Shown: positions 9,135 to 17,103 of the stretch, piece by piece
Numbering within the stretch: position 1 is the stretch's first letter
Layout: every line of letters starts with the position of its first letter
DNA from: Labilithrix luteola
GTDB taxonomy: Bacteria > Myxococcota_A > Polyangia > Polyangiales > Polyangiaceae
Direction of reading: 5' to 3'
DNA length: 64,000 bases
Assembly (NCBI RefSeq): GCF_001263205.1
Contig: NZ_CP012333.1
Coordinates: 10,521,501-10,585,500, forward strand
Made by a program: the position numbers and the translations under genes
Notes under the pieces: model-generated
What the model was told of the DNA's origin: nothing
The model's database searches: none
The model's input: only the letters and a program-made list of their open reading frames with translations

Positions 9135-9896
9135 ATGGTTGCCCCTCTCCTACGTCGTCTGCCTCTCGGAAGTACGCTGCTCGCGACCACCGCGCTCACG
9201 GGAATCCTGGGCGGCTGCGGCGCACAGGCCGATACGTCCTACCGCGGCGAACCTCTCGCCGAGCTCCACGGCACCGTGCAGCAGAGCTCGACCCACGGCT
9301 CGTCGTCGACGCCCGCCCTCGATGCGGCCCTGCTCTTCAATGGCGCCCCGCCGGGCGTGAGCACGAAAGACTATCCCCCCCGCCTGCAGATCGGCACGAG
9401 CGTCCCGGTGAGCGGCCAGTTCCCGGCAAGCTTCGCCCTGCAGGTCTACACGCCGCCTCCAAGCGGCGCGCTCTTCCCATGCATCCCCTCGCAGCCGGAC
9501 GGCCCCGGTCGCATTGCCACCGCGAGCGTCGTCGCCGTGCTGCACGGGGCCGATCCCTCCTCGCCGAAGATCACCGATCTGTACGGCACGATCAGTGACT
9601 ACATGGTCATCTACGTCGACTCGGAGCTGCCGGCGCAATCGAGCTGCCCCGTCGGTGCGCTCACGAAGGGCTATCACCTCTTCCACTACGTCCCCACGCC
9701 GGACAAGCCTGGCTGCGTGCGGGCCGCGCCGGACGACACCTCGTGCAACGGTCCGTGGCCGTACACCGAGGTCTCCATGTCGACCGAGCTGACGCTCGCG
9801 CTCAGTCACGAAGACGGCACCGCGCAGCCCCCGTCGGGCCCACTCCCCCCCTCACTCCCGCCGGGAGACGCAGGCCCTGAACCGCCGAGCCCCTAG
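9135..9896 (+). CDS. Hypothetical lipoprotein
   Basis: 253 aa from the ATG at 9135, preceded by AAAGGA at 9125-9130; an in-frame ATG at 9108 is the alternative. The signal peptide (MVAPLLRRLPLGSTLLATTA) ends at a lipobox ILGGC. The mature protein begins with GEPLAELHGTV and has a Pro-rich tail. The ELHGTV opening resembles that of the lipoprotein encoded at 12743-13291 (VEVHGTVTL), so the two may be distant relatives flanking the sigma/caspase cassette. No domain is recognised. Confidence 0.7.
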   Translation: MVAPLLRRLPLGSTLLATTALTGILGGCGAQADTSYRGEPLAELHGTVQQSSTHGSSSTPALDAALLFNGAPPGVSTKDYPPRLQIGTSVPVSGQFPASFALQVYTPPPSGALFPCIPSQPDGPGRIATASVVAVLHGADPSSPKITDLYGTISDYMVIYVDSELPAQSSCPVGALTKGYHLFHYVPTPDKPGCVRAAPDDTSCNGPWPYTEVSMSTELTLALSHEDGTAQPPSGPLPPSLPPGDAGPEPPSP

Positions 9897-9907
9897 ACGA
9901 GCGCGCA

Positions 9908-10405
9908 TTGCCGGGGACCGACGCACGCACGATCGAAGCGCTGTACCGCAAGCACGGGCACGCGGTGCTTCGTCGTGCGCGCCGAATCCTCGGCAACGAA
10001 GCAGATGCGCGCGACGTGCTGCAGGATGTCTTTGCGTCGATGCTCGATGATGGTTCGTCGTTTCGCGGCGAGAGTGCGATCACCACGTGGCTCTACAGCG
10101 CGACGACACATCGTTGTTTGAATCGCATTCGCAATACGAAGTCACGCGCGCGCATCCTCCAACGAGAGCGGCCATCCGGAGAGGTCGCGGCGCCGGAAAA
10201 CGCCGAGAACGCCGCCATCGTGCGCGACCTCCTCACTCGCCTTCCCGACAATCTCGCCATTGCGGCAATTCACTATTACGTCGACGAAATGACCCACGAC
10301 GAAATCGCCAAGGTGCTCGGGTGCTCGCGGCGACACGTGGGCGATCTCATCGAGCGTCTCCACGACACACTCCGCGCGTCGGCCGACACCGAGGAGGCCT
10401 CGTGA
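9908..10405 (+). CDS. ECF-type RNA polymerase sigma factor
   Basis: 165 aa starting at TTG. Region 2 is visible at about residues 10-75 (LYRKHGHAVLRRARRILGNE, ADARDVLQDVFASML, ITTWLYSATTHRCLNRIRN) and region 4 at 105-155 (LPDNLAIAAIHYYVDEMTHD, EIAKVLGCSRRHVGDLIERL). Length and layout fit the ECF group. Its TGA overlaps the GTG of a zinc-finger anti-sigma gene (GTGA), the classical pairing. Promoters with an ECF signature upstream could not be identified by eye. Confidence 0.9.
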   Translation: MPGTDARTIEALYRKHGHAVLRRARRILGNEADARDVLQDVFASMLDDGSSFRGESAITTWLYSATTHRCLNRIRNTKSRARILQRERPSGEVAAPENAENAAIVRDLLTRLPDNLAIAAIHYYVDEMTHDEIAKVLGCSRRHVGDLIERLHDTLRASADTEEAS

Positions 10406-11130
10406 CGCCGGTCCGAACCAGAATCGACGACGTTTGCCTCTCCGACTACGCGCTCGATCGTCGGATATCCGGCGAGCTCGAGGACGCCGAGGAAGCGGCG
10501 GCGCGGGCGCACCTCGAAAGCTGCGCGCGATGCAGGGGCCGACTCGAAACGTTCGAAGCCGAGCGCGCCTCGTTCGACGTACCACTGGAGCTTCCATCCA
10601 AACGCTTGCGCTGGGGCGGGCGAATCGGTGGAGCCACCTTTGCGCTCGCGGCGGCGGCGGCGGTCATGCTGGCTCTCGGAAAGGGGCCTTCGCCGAAGAG
10701 TGACGGCGTCCGGACCAAGGGCGGCGAGGCCACACTGGGATTCTACGTCCACCATGCGAACGCGGTGCGCGCAGGCGGTCCCGACGAACGCGTGGTTCCG
10801 GGGGACGGGCTACGCTTCGTGGTCGGCGCGCACGAGGCGCGCTGGCTCGCCGTGCTCAGCGTCGACGGTGCCAAGCACGCAAGCACGTACTACCCCGCCG
10901 GCCCCGAGGCGGCGCTCGTCGGGCCCGGTTCCGAGATTGCCCTGCCTTCGAGCACGGTGCTCGACGACACGCTCGGTCCCGAGACGATCTACGGCATCTT
11001 CTGCCCGACGACGTTTCCTGTCGAGCCGCTCCGGCGAGCGCTCGAGGCCGCGCCCGACGAACGCCCCTTCCCCGCCGGTTGCTCCATCGAGGCGCTGCAC
11101 CTGAGAAAGGAGGCATCCTCGACGCCGTGA
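10402..11130 (+). CDS. Zinc-finger (zf-HC2) anti-sigma factor with periplasmic domain
   Basis: 242 aa from a GTG that overlaps the sigma-factor stop. The N-terminus has the anti-sigma zinc-binding pattern, with His then CxxC in AHLESCARCRGRLETFE (about residues 32-46). A transmembrane helix follows (GGATFALAAAAAVMLALG, about 75-92). The periplasmic ~150 residues include LRFVVGAHEARWLAVLSVDG and HASTYYPAG, a type of segment I associate with proteins next to caspase genes in myxobacteria. It is expected to hold the adjacent sigma factor until an envelope signal arrives. The stop overlaps the caspase start. Confidence 0.85.
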   Translation: MTPVRTRIDDVCLSDYALDRRISGELEDAEEAAARAHLESCARCRGRLETFEAERASFDVPLELPSKRLRWGGRIGGATFALAAAAAVMLALGKGPSPKSDGVRTKGGEATLGFYVHHANAVRAGGPDERVVPGDGLRFVVGAHEARWLAVLSVDGAKHASTYYPAGPEAALVGPGSEIALPSSTVLDDTLGPETIYGIFCPTTFPVEPLRRALEAAPDERPFPAGCSIEALHLRKEASSTP

Positions 11131-12734
11131 GTCGCCGTCGCCGCTTCTTTCCCCTGCGCCTGTCGACGATGCTGGCCCTCACGCTGGCCATCGCCTCGTG
11201 GCTCTGCGCCTCGAGCGCGATGGCCGCGGTGCGCCGCTATGCGCTCGTGATAGGCAACGACCGCGGCGACGCCGGCGACGTTGCCCTGCGCTACGCCGAA
11301 ACGGACGCCGCACGCGTCTACGACGTACTCAAAGATCTCGGCGGCTTCGAACCGGCCGATATGGTTCTTCTCAAAGGTGAATCGGGCCCACGCGCGCAGG
11401 CCACGCTGATCACCTTGAACGATCGCATCCGGGCCACGATTGCCTCCGGAAATGAGGTTCTGCTCTTCGTCTACTACTCCGGCCATGCCACGTCGGACGC
11501 GCTGCACATGTCGGGCACGCGCTTCGACCTCACGCAGCTCGAGCAGCTCGTACGAGGCTCCTCGGCCACCTTCCGCATCCTCGCGGTCGATGCCTGCCGC
11601 TCCGGCGCCCTCACGCGCGTCAAAGGCGGCCACCCTGCCCCGCCGTTCGACATCCGGATCGACGAACACCTCTCCGAGCAAGGCCTCGTCCTGCTCACGT
11701 CGAGCGCGGCGAACGAGGATGCGCAGGAGTCCGACGCGCTGAAGGGTTCGTTCTTCACGCACTACCTCGTCTCGGCCCTGCTCGGCGCAGGAGACGCCGA
11801 CGGCGACGGCAGCGTCACGCTCGAAGAAGCCTACCGCTACACGTACGACGCCACGCTGCGCTCCAGCAGCCAGACGTGGGCCGGGCCTCAACACCCGACC
11901 TTCCGCTACGAGCTTCGCGGTGCGGGTCGCCTCGCCCTCACCCAGCTGCCGTTCGCGGCGAGCTCGCGGTCGACGCTCACCTTCCCACCCGCACGCGCGT
12001 ATCTCGTGATGGCGGGAAGCGAACGCGGACCGCTCGTCGGCGAGGTGACCGCAGGCTCGATCGGCCGACGGCTCAGCGTGAAGCCGGGAAAGTACTTCGT
12101 CCGCGGCCGCGCGCCCGACGCTCTGCTCGAGGGTGAGATCGACGTGCCCGCCGGCGTGACGATGGACGTGCGCGACGACCGCCTGCAGCGTATCGCGTAT
12201 GCCCGCCTCGTCCGGAAAGGCGCCGACGACGTGCGCCTCGGCCACGGCCCCGAGGCCGGTTACTTCTTCCGCACACCGTTTTCGAACGCGAGCTCACTCT
12301 GCCAGGGCTTCTTCGCCGGCTGGGCGCTGCACCTGCCCGACATCAGCCTGTCGGCCCGCATCCACGGCTGCCACGCGACCTTCCGGAACGACACGCTCCG
12401 TGCAAGCACGAACTCGCTCGAAGGCGAGGTTCGCCTGACGCACTCGTGGGACATCCCCCTCGTGACGTTCGACATCGGCGCCGCGCTCGGCGGTGGTGTG
12501 TTCCGCCAAACCTTCGAGACCACCGGCGAGGCGCCGTCACGAACGACGCCGACCGGCTCGCTCGCCCTCTTGCTCGGCTTGCGCCTCGACCTCGGCGCGG
12601 GCTTCTCGCTGCTCGCCGAGAGCGCCTTCGTAAGCCAGCTCTACGCACAGCACGACTCGCTCACCGAGACGACCTCGCTAGGCCCGCGCTTCGCCTTCCG
12701 CCAAAGCTTCGGTCTGACGAAGGTCTGGTTCTGA
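11127..12734 (+). CDS. Exported caspase-family (C14) protein with beta-barrel-like C-terminus
   Basis: 535 aa from a GTG overlapping the previous stop, with AAAGGAGG at 11106-11113. The signal peptide is VSRRRRFFPLRLSTMLALTL... ending ASSAMA. The caspase domain (about 35-270) has the catalytic His in YYSGHA (residue 120) and Cys in VDACRSG (residue 157). After a sandwich-like linker, residues ~375-535 alternate polar and apolar and end in TKVWF, a C-terminal aromatic residue as in outer-membrane beta-barrels (LALLLGLRLDLGAGFSLLAE and similar strands). It may be a caspase tethered to the outer membrane; the barrel is inferred, not proven. It belongs to the sigma/anti-sigma operon. Confidence 0.8.
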   Translation: MSRRRRFFPLRLSTMLALTLAIASWLCASSAMAAVRRYALVIGNDRGDAGDVALRYAETDAARVYDVLKDLGGFEPADMVLLKGESGPRAQATLITLNDRIRATIASGNEVLLFVYYSGHATSDALHMSGTRFDLTQLEQLVRGSSATFRILAVDACRSGALTRVKGGHPAPPFDIRIDEHLSEQGLVLLTSSAANEDAQESDALKGSFFTHYLVSALLGAGDADGDGSVTLEEAYRYTYDATLRSSSQTWAGPQHPTFRYELRGAGRLALTQLPFAASSRSTLTFPPARAYLVMAGSERGPLVGEVTAGSIGRRLSVKPGKYFVRGRAPDALLEGEIDVPAGVTMDVRDDRLQRIAYARLVRKGADDVRLGHGPEAGYFFRTPFSNASSLCQGFFAGWALHLPDISLSARIHGCHATFRNDTLRASTNSLEGEVRLTHSWDIPLVTFDIGAALGGGVFRQTFETTGEAPSRTTPTGSLALLLGLRLDLGAGFSLLAESAFVSQLYAQHDSLTETTSLGPRFAFRQSFGLTKVWF

Positions 12735-12742
12735 CGGTGTCC

Positions 12743-13291
12743 CTAGTCGGAGCTCAAATCGAGCAAAAGGTCGAGCTCCGCTGGCGCATTGGGCTCCACG
12801 CTGACGGGCGCCCACTCGCCGTCGGGGCTCGCCGGACGAGGAAATCGCCATTGCTCGTAGGTCGCAAGAATCGTGTAACGCCCGGCCGGCAGCATCACCG
12901 AAAAGCGCCCTTGCGCGTCGCTACTCACCGTTCGAAAGGAGGCGACCGCGGGCGCGCCATCGCGAATGCTCTCCGACCGAGTTAGGCTGACAACGGGCTC
13001 GTAAACATCGACCCTCGCCGAGATCGGATGCTTGCTACACGGCGGCGGTGGAACGCCGGGCATGCAGTCGCCGTCCTTGAGCGTAACCGTCCCGTGCACC
13101 TCGACGAGCGGCGCCGGGGATTCTTCCTCCGAGACGGTCCCCCCACACCCGAGCGCAACGACCGCCGCGCCCGCGACGATCACCAGCACGATCCTTCGCG
13201 CAAGTCTGTCGCGAAGCCCGTTCGACGATTCACTCCGCGCGACGGGATTTCGCTGAGTTGCGCTGTGCCGCCTGCATTCGCAGCAATCCAT
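12743..13291 (-). CDS. Lipoprotein with carboxypeptidase-regulatory-like domain
   Basis: 182 aa on the minus strand, convergent with the caspase gene 8 bp away. After a poorly defined N-terminus there is a signal segment (RIVLVIVAGAAVVALGCGG) with a lipobox-type cysteine. The mature part is a small beta domain: VEVHGTVTLKDGDC, SSDAQGRFSVMLPAGRYTIL, resembling carboxypeptidase regulatory-like (prealbumin-fold) domains that often decorate surface proteins. The start is uncertain: the annotated ATG is the only one before the signal segment, while internal GTG or CTG codons are possible. Confidence 0.65.
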   Translation of the reverse strand: MDCCECRRHSATQRNPVARSESSNGLRDRLARRIVLVIVAGAAVVALGCGGTVSEEESPAPLVEVHGTVTLKDGDCMPGVPPPPCSKHPISARVDVYEPVVSLTRSESIRDGAPAVASFRTVSSDAQGRFSVMLPAGRYTILATYEQWRFPRPASPDGEWAPVSVEPNAPAELDLLLDLSSD

Positions 13292-13640
13292 GAACGCCTC
13301 TCACGCAAACATCTACCACGCGACCGCCACCTACGGAATTGCACCGGTGTCGGGCGTCTGTGGAAATGACCCTCGCGCGCTAAATCGACCCGAAGGCACG
13401 GTCTTGACCATCGCCGGCACTGCCGGCCATCGCTCGGCTTCGACGCGTGCCCATCGGCGCGATCGTCGCCTACCCGCATGCGCACGAGAGGCGGAGCGCG
13501 CTTCAATCGTTGGCGAGATGCGGCGCGACACCCGTCCGCACTTTGCTCCGCCGTAGAAGCTCTGCGCAAAAAATGAATCGCGAGTGATCAATCGACCTGT
13601 TCAGCGGGCATTGCCCTGGGGAATGTGCCGAGGAGAGATG
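13292..13640. other. Gap without supported gene
   Basis: About 350 bases between the start of the lipoprotein on the minus strand and the small lipoprotein at 13641. Short open frames here have no signal peptide, motif or ribosome-binding site. It presumably holds divergent promoters for both neighbours, but no convincing -35/-10 pair was seen. AGGAGAG at 13631-13637 is the ribosome-binding site of the next gene. Confidence 0.5.
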
Positions 13641-13958
13641 ATGTCGTTGCGAACCGAGTTCTGGGTGCTCGCAATGACCACCATCAGTGCGATTTCTGCC
13701 TGTGACGTAGACACGACCAACGCAGGCTCTTCTCTTGGCAGCAACCCACCAGAGCGCGAAGCGGACAGCTCGGGGCGACCGTCGGATGCCGCGCCGGATG
13801 CCAGCGAACGTACCTGCAGCTGGAAGCACCGCGACGGACGAATCATCACTTGCAAAGAGTGGGAGCGATGCCCGATCGACAATTGCAACACGTGCATCTG
13901 CACCTTTGACGAGCAGGGGCACGAGTCGCCTTCTTGCTCGGACCTTCCACCATGTTGA
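13641..13958 (+). CDS. Small cysteine-containing lipoprotein
   Basis: 105 aa from ATG 13641 (ATG 13638 adjacent), with AGGAGAG just upstream. Signal peptide MSLRTEFWVLAMTTISAISAC ends at a lipobox; an Asp/Ser/Pro-rich spacer follows, then a C-terminal Cys cluster (CSWKHRDGRIITCKEWERC, DNCNTCICTFDEQG) that could be disulfide-bonded or bind metal. No family is recognised. Its end overlaps the ATG of another small Cys-rich lipoprotein (13952), forming a pair of similar design. Confidence 0.65.
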   Translation: MSLRTEFWVLAMTTISAISACDVDTTNAGSSLGSNPPEREADSSGRPSDAAPDASERTCSWKHRDGRIITCKEWERCPIDNCNTCICTFDEQGHESPSCSDLPPC

Positions 13959-14248
13959 TAGCGAACACCAGAGTTCAGGGCGTCGTCGCCCTCATTGGTT
14001 TCGTGATCGGCCAATGCGGTTGCGGCGATTCCAACGCGCCCGCCTCCCAGTCCCGCCGATGCCTCTTCGACGGACGACGCTCGACGAGGTGACGCGCAGG
14101 CAGAGGACGCGGGGCGGATGCCAACACGCCGAGCTGCACGAAACGCGGGGAGCCGTGCCCGGAGACCGGAAATCTCGGCTGTTGCTCCAAACGCTGCACC
14201 TTCACGGCCCCCTCGGATGAGAGCGCCCCAACGTCACAGTGTGATTGA
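13952..14248 (+). pseudogene. Small Cys-rich lipoprotein gene with two apparent compensating frameshifts
   Basis: The ATG at 13952 opens a lipoprotein signal (LIANTRVQGVVALIGFVIGQ then C). The frame hits TGA at 14090-14092, but a middle segment in the +1 frame encodes a typical Asp/Ala linker (PADASSTDDARRGDAQAEDA), and the first frame resumes near 14114 with a Cys-rich end (CTKRGEPCPETGNLGCCSKR, then C) closing at TGA 14246-14248. One extra C near 14052-14054 and one missing G in the G run near 14110-14113 would restore a ~98-aa protein like its upstream neighbour. Either sequence errors or decay. Confidence 0.5.
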
Positions 14249-14293
14249 GCAGATCAGGTCGACGCGCCGGTTCGCCTGAGGCGATGCACGAAG

Positions 14294-14365
14294 CTATCTC
14301 GGCGAGAAGCGCTCGACGAGGAGGCTGAAGGCGTCCGGGGCTTCGAGGGTCATGTGGTCAGGACA
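14294..14365 (-). pseudogene. Alpha/beta-hydrolase C-terminal fragment
   Basis: On the minus strand a short stretch translates as DHMTLEAPDAFSLLVERFSPR followed by a stop. This resembles the last helix of alpha/beta hydrolases (active-site His, then 'LE.P..F..LVERF'). Nothing upstream continues the fold, so it is probably the tail of a deleted gene. Identification rests on about 20 residues. Confidence 0.35.
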
Positions 14366-14429
14366 TCCCGAGATTCATCCGGCTAGCGGACGGGGCGGGT
14401 GAATCGTCTGGAAACAACCAGATCCCCCA

Positions 14430-14672
14430 ATGGTCAAAATCGCAATTTGCTCCTCACTGATATTCGTCCTCGTCCATTCGATGAGCGCCTGCGCTTCGGA
14501 CGACACGCCATCGACCCCGGACGACACGGCTTCGGGAACGCCCGCGGGCGGGTCCGACGACTCCGCATCGGACGCACGCGGTGATACAAACGACAAGACG
14601 GATGCGAACTCGTCGGGTGAGGCCGGAACGATCGATCTGGATTCATCCGACCCAAACCCGTTCAAAGACTGA
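14430..14672 (+). CDS. Small Asp/Ser-rich lipoprotein
   Basis: 80 aa. A signal peptide (MVKIAICSSLIFVLVHSMSA, then C) is followed entirely by a low-complexity acidic chain (DDTPSTPDDTASGTPAGG, DSASDARGDTNDKTDANSSG) ending SSDPNPFKD. It resembles the linker regions of neighbouring lipoproteins without any globular domain, so it may be a remnant of a longer lipoprotein or a genuine short one. Confidence 0.5.
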   Translation: MVKIAICSSLIFVLVHSMSACASDDTPSTPDDTASGTPAGGSDDSASDARGDTNDKTDANSSGEAGTIDLDSSDPNPFKD

Positions 14673-14829
14673 GCACGAAGGGTCGCGGATTCGGGGCCCT
14701 CGCCCACCATTCTTTTGGGGCCCCGAAGTTCACTTCCGTGCAAGTCGTCGCCGCAGCAATCGTTCGAGGCGTCGCACCGCCGTCGCACGGAAGCCAGCGA
14801 GCGACGCCGTTCGCGGACGCGCATGGGGG

Positions 14830-16557
14830 TCAGTAGACGCCGTAGCCCTTGTAGGGGCTCGAGACGGTCACGCGGTAGTCGTCCACGGGCGTGGGGAGTT
14901 TCTTCCACGAACTCGGATGCTCGGCAGGCTTCTCGTTCTTGCTCGCCACGGTGCACTCGTAGATGTCGCCGATGGCGTCGACGACGCGGTCGCCGGGCTG
15001 ATACGTGATCTCGGGAGTGCCCGGCGCGAGCTTCGCCACGGGCGCCCAGAATTCGAGATGACGCGTGGGATCGGAATCCCAGTTCTCACCGCTTACGAAG
15101 GTGATCGGCGTCACCTGTCCGTTCGTGTTGCCACTTGCCGTCGCGATGCCCGCCGTTCCGTTCAGGTCGATTCCGGGGAACAGCTTCATGGTGCCGTCCC
15201 AGGTATTGTTCGTGAAGGCGATGCTCGACTGCACGTTGTCGCTACGGCCAAAGAGCATCTCCGGCGCCTTCGCCTTCGGATTCAACTTCGAATAGCCGAA
15301 CGTGAGTCCCGTGAACGAGTTCTTGTCGAACGTGAACGACGACGAGGCGCTCCCCTGAATGTTGAGATATCCACCTCCGGACAGCGTGTCCGAGAAGTAG
15401 TTCTCGCTGAACGTGACGTGACGGTCGCCGTCGCCGTCTTCCGGCGCACTGAAGAAGCTGAGGAGCATCGCGGCGCCGCCCATGAAGACGTTATGGTGGA
15501 CCGCAATCGTTCCCTCACGAACGTGGATTTGCGAATTGTTGTCCTGATTGGCACCGAGTCCATTGTCGCGCCAGTGCAGGGACGCGAAGCCGATCATGTT
15601 GTGGTGGATTTCGGACCCGTCGCCGACCTCCTGGATCTGCAGCGCCTCGTTACCCGTGCGGACGAATCGATTGTTGTAGATCTGGAGCTTCGGAAACTTG
15701 TTCGACGGCGGATTGCCCGTCCATCCGAAGTACGTTCCCTCGCCGCCGGTATCGTGGATGTAATTGTCGTGAATTCGAACGTTCTCCATCGGGTGCTCCG
15801 GTTCACCCGCCGCGCGCGAATTCAAGAGACGCAATCCCGCGAATCCCGAGCGCGCGATCTCGAGGAACTCGATTTCGAACGACGTCGCCTCGGCGACGGC
15901 AAGGCCCATGTGCACGTACGATCCTGTGGCGTCGAGCGCGTCGTCACTGAAGAAGCCGTACTTGCCGCGTGAATTCGGATAATCGCCGCAACGGTGCCCC
16001 GGGGCGGAGACGTCTCCAGTCTTCGAGTCTGGGTCGTAGCGCCCCGTAAGAATCCAGTTCGACCCGCCATTGATCGACCAGATGAAGCCCGCCCACGGAT
16101 CGTTCGGGCCGACCTGCACCTGGCCGCCGATGTTCGTGATGACGAGCGGGTGTGCGGCGTCGCGCTCGGGCAGATTGCCAATTTGGAAGGACTTGTATTT
16201 ACCCGCGGGAATGTAGAGACGATCGATCTTCGACCAGTCGACGTCTTTCAGACTCGCCTGGATGTCGGGATACGAGATGTGCCCGTTCTGCGGGACGGGA
16301 ATCGTGTACGTGACCGTTGGCGCGCCATAACGACCGAATGCATCGCAGGACGATGCCGGCGCATCCCCGGCGCCACCGCCCGGCCCACCGCTGCTTCCGC
16401 CAGGCCCGTTCTGTGTTCCGTCCGGGCTGCCACTGCCGCCGCCGCCACCGTTCTCGTCGTCGGAATCACCGCAGGCAACCGCGGAAAGGCCGCCAAGCAC
16501 CACCACCGCCGCGAGAGCTGCAAGCGACCAGTGACCAAGCAAGTGGAACGAGCGCAT
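14830..16557 (-). CDS. Right-handed parallel beta-helix lipoprotein with C-terminal carbohydrate-binding-like module
   Basis: 575 aa. The signal peptide ends at SAVAC, followed by a Gly/Ser-rich spacer. Residues ~80-470 carry the hallmarks of a right-handed parallel beta-helix (pectate-lyase-like): repeated short units such as NVRIHDNYIHDTGGEGTYFG, LQIYNNRFVRTGNEALQIQE, SEIHHNMIGFASLHWRDNGL and VTFSENYFSDTLSGGGYLNI. The last ~60 residues (ITYQPGDRVVDAIGDIYECT, then SSWKKLPTP) look like a family 5/12 chitin-type carbohydrate-binding module. It probably binds or cleaves a polysaccharide outside the cell. Catalytic residues were not identified. Confidence 0.8.
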   Translation of the reverse strand: MRSFHLLGHWSLAALAAVVVLGGLSAVACGDSDDENGGGGGSGSPDGTQNGPGGSSGGPGGGAGDAPASSCDAFGRYGAPTVTYTIPVPQNGHISYPDIQASLKDVDWSKIDRLYIPAGKYKSFQIGNLPERDAAHPLVITNIGGQVQVGPNDPWAGFIWSINGGSNWILTGRYDPDSKTGDVSAPGHRCGDYPNSRGKYGFFSDDALDATGSYVHMGLAVAEATSFEIEFLEIARSGFAGLRLLNSRAAGEPEHPMENVRIHDNYIHDTGGEGTYFGWTGNPPSNKFPKLQIYNNRFVRTGNEALQIQEVGDGSEIHHNMIGFASLHWRDNGLGANQDNNSQIHVREGTIAVHHNVFMGGAAMLLSFFSAPEDGDGDRHVTFSENYFSDTLSGGGYLNIQGSASSSFTFDKNSFTGLTFGYSKLNPKAKAPEMLFGRSDNVQSSIAFTNNTWDGTMKLFPGIDLNGTAGIATASGNTNGQVTPITFVSGENWDSDPTRHLEFWAPVAKLAPGTPEITYQPGDRVVDAIGDIYECTVASKNEKPAEHPSSWKKLPTPVDDYRVTVSSPYKGYGVY

Positions 16558-16662
16558 CGACCTGTTCTCCTCCCGCCCCGAATCCCTCGGAGCGTATCAG
16601 GCGCTACGGCCGCGCTCACGACCGACAGTTCGGTCGGGCGAAGAAGACGAAGTGCGTGTGGT

Positions 16663-17103
16663 TCAGAGTCGGTATTTGCGCTTCAAATCCATCATGGCGT
16701 CGGCGCACGCCGGCATGGCCTTTTCGCCCTCTTTCAGGAGGGATTCGGCCTCATCCAGCTTGCCAGGGAGCGCCTTCGCTTCGGCGGAATCGCGCGGCAT
16801 CGCATCACGCTCGACCGCCGAGAGGCCCTGTTCCACCTCCGACGACAACCGGAGCGCCTTGGAGGTCGGCTCGGCGGAGGCCAGGCAAATGTCGCGCGCG
16901 TGACACACGTCGGGCGTCGAGCACTTGGCGGCACGGAGAGCCTCGACGGCCGCCGGCTTCTCACGATTGTCCGCTCGCCGGAAGCGCTCGACGACCTGGG
17001 TTACCGCCTCCGCCTCTCTTCGCTCGCCGCCATCGCACCCCACGAGCAGGAGGCCAGCGAGCCCGGCGAGCGTGATGAACGAGGCGGAGCGGAGCGTCTT
17101 CAC
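16663..17103 (-). CDS. Small putative lipoprotein
   Basis: 146 aa from a GTG that overlaps the stop of the FAD oxidoreductase gene (GTGA), so translation is coupled. Signal peptide VKTLRSASFITLAGLAGLLL ends at a VGC lipobox. The mature part is helical and charged, with three cysteines (KCSTPDVCHARDICLASAEP) and ends in DAMMDLKRKYRL. No family recognised. It is the last gene of the purM-purN operon. Confidence 0.65.
   Translation of the reverse strand: MKTLRSASFITLAGLAGLLLVGCDGGERREAEAVTQVVERFRRADNREKPAAVEALRAAKCSTPDVCHARDICLASAEPTSKALRLSSEVEQGLSAVERDAMPRDSAEAKALPGKLDEAESLLKEGEKAMPACADAMMDLKRKYRL

Noticed and set aside
12743..12985. Continuation of the caspase gene past its stop
   Set aside because: The minus-strand lipoprotein with signal peptide and beta domain explains the sequence better, and the caspase ends in the expected aromatic residue.
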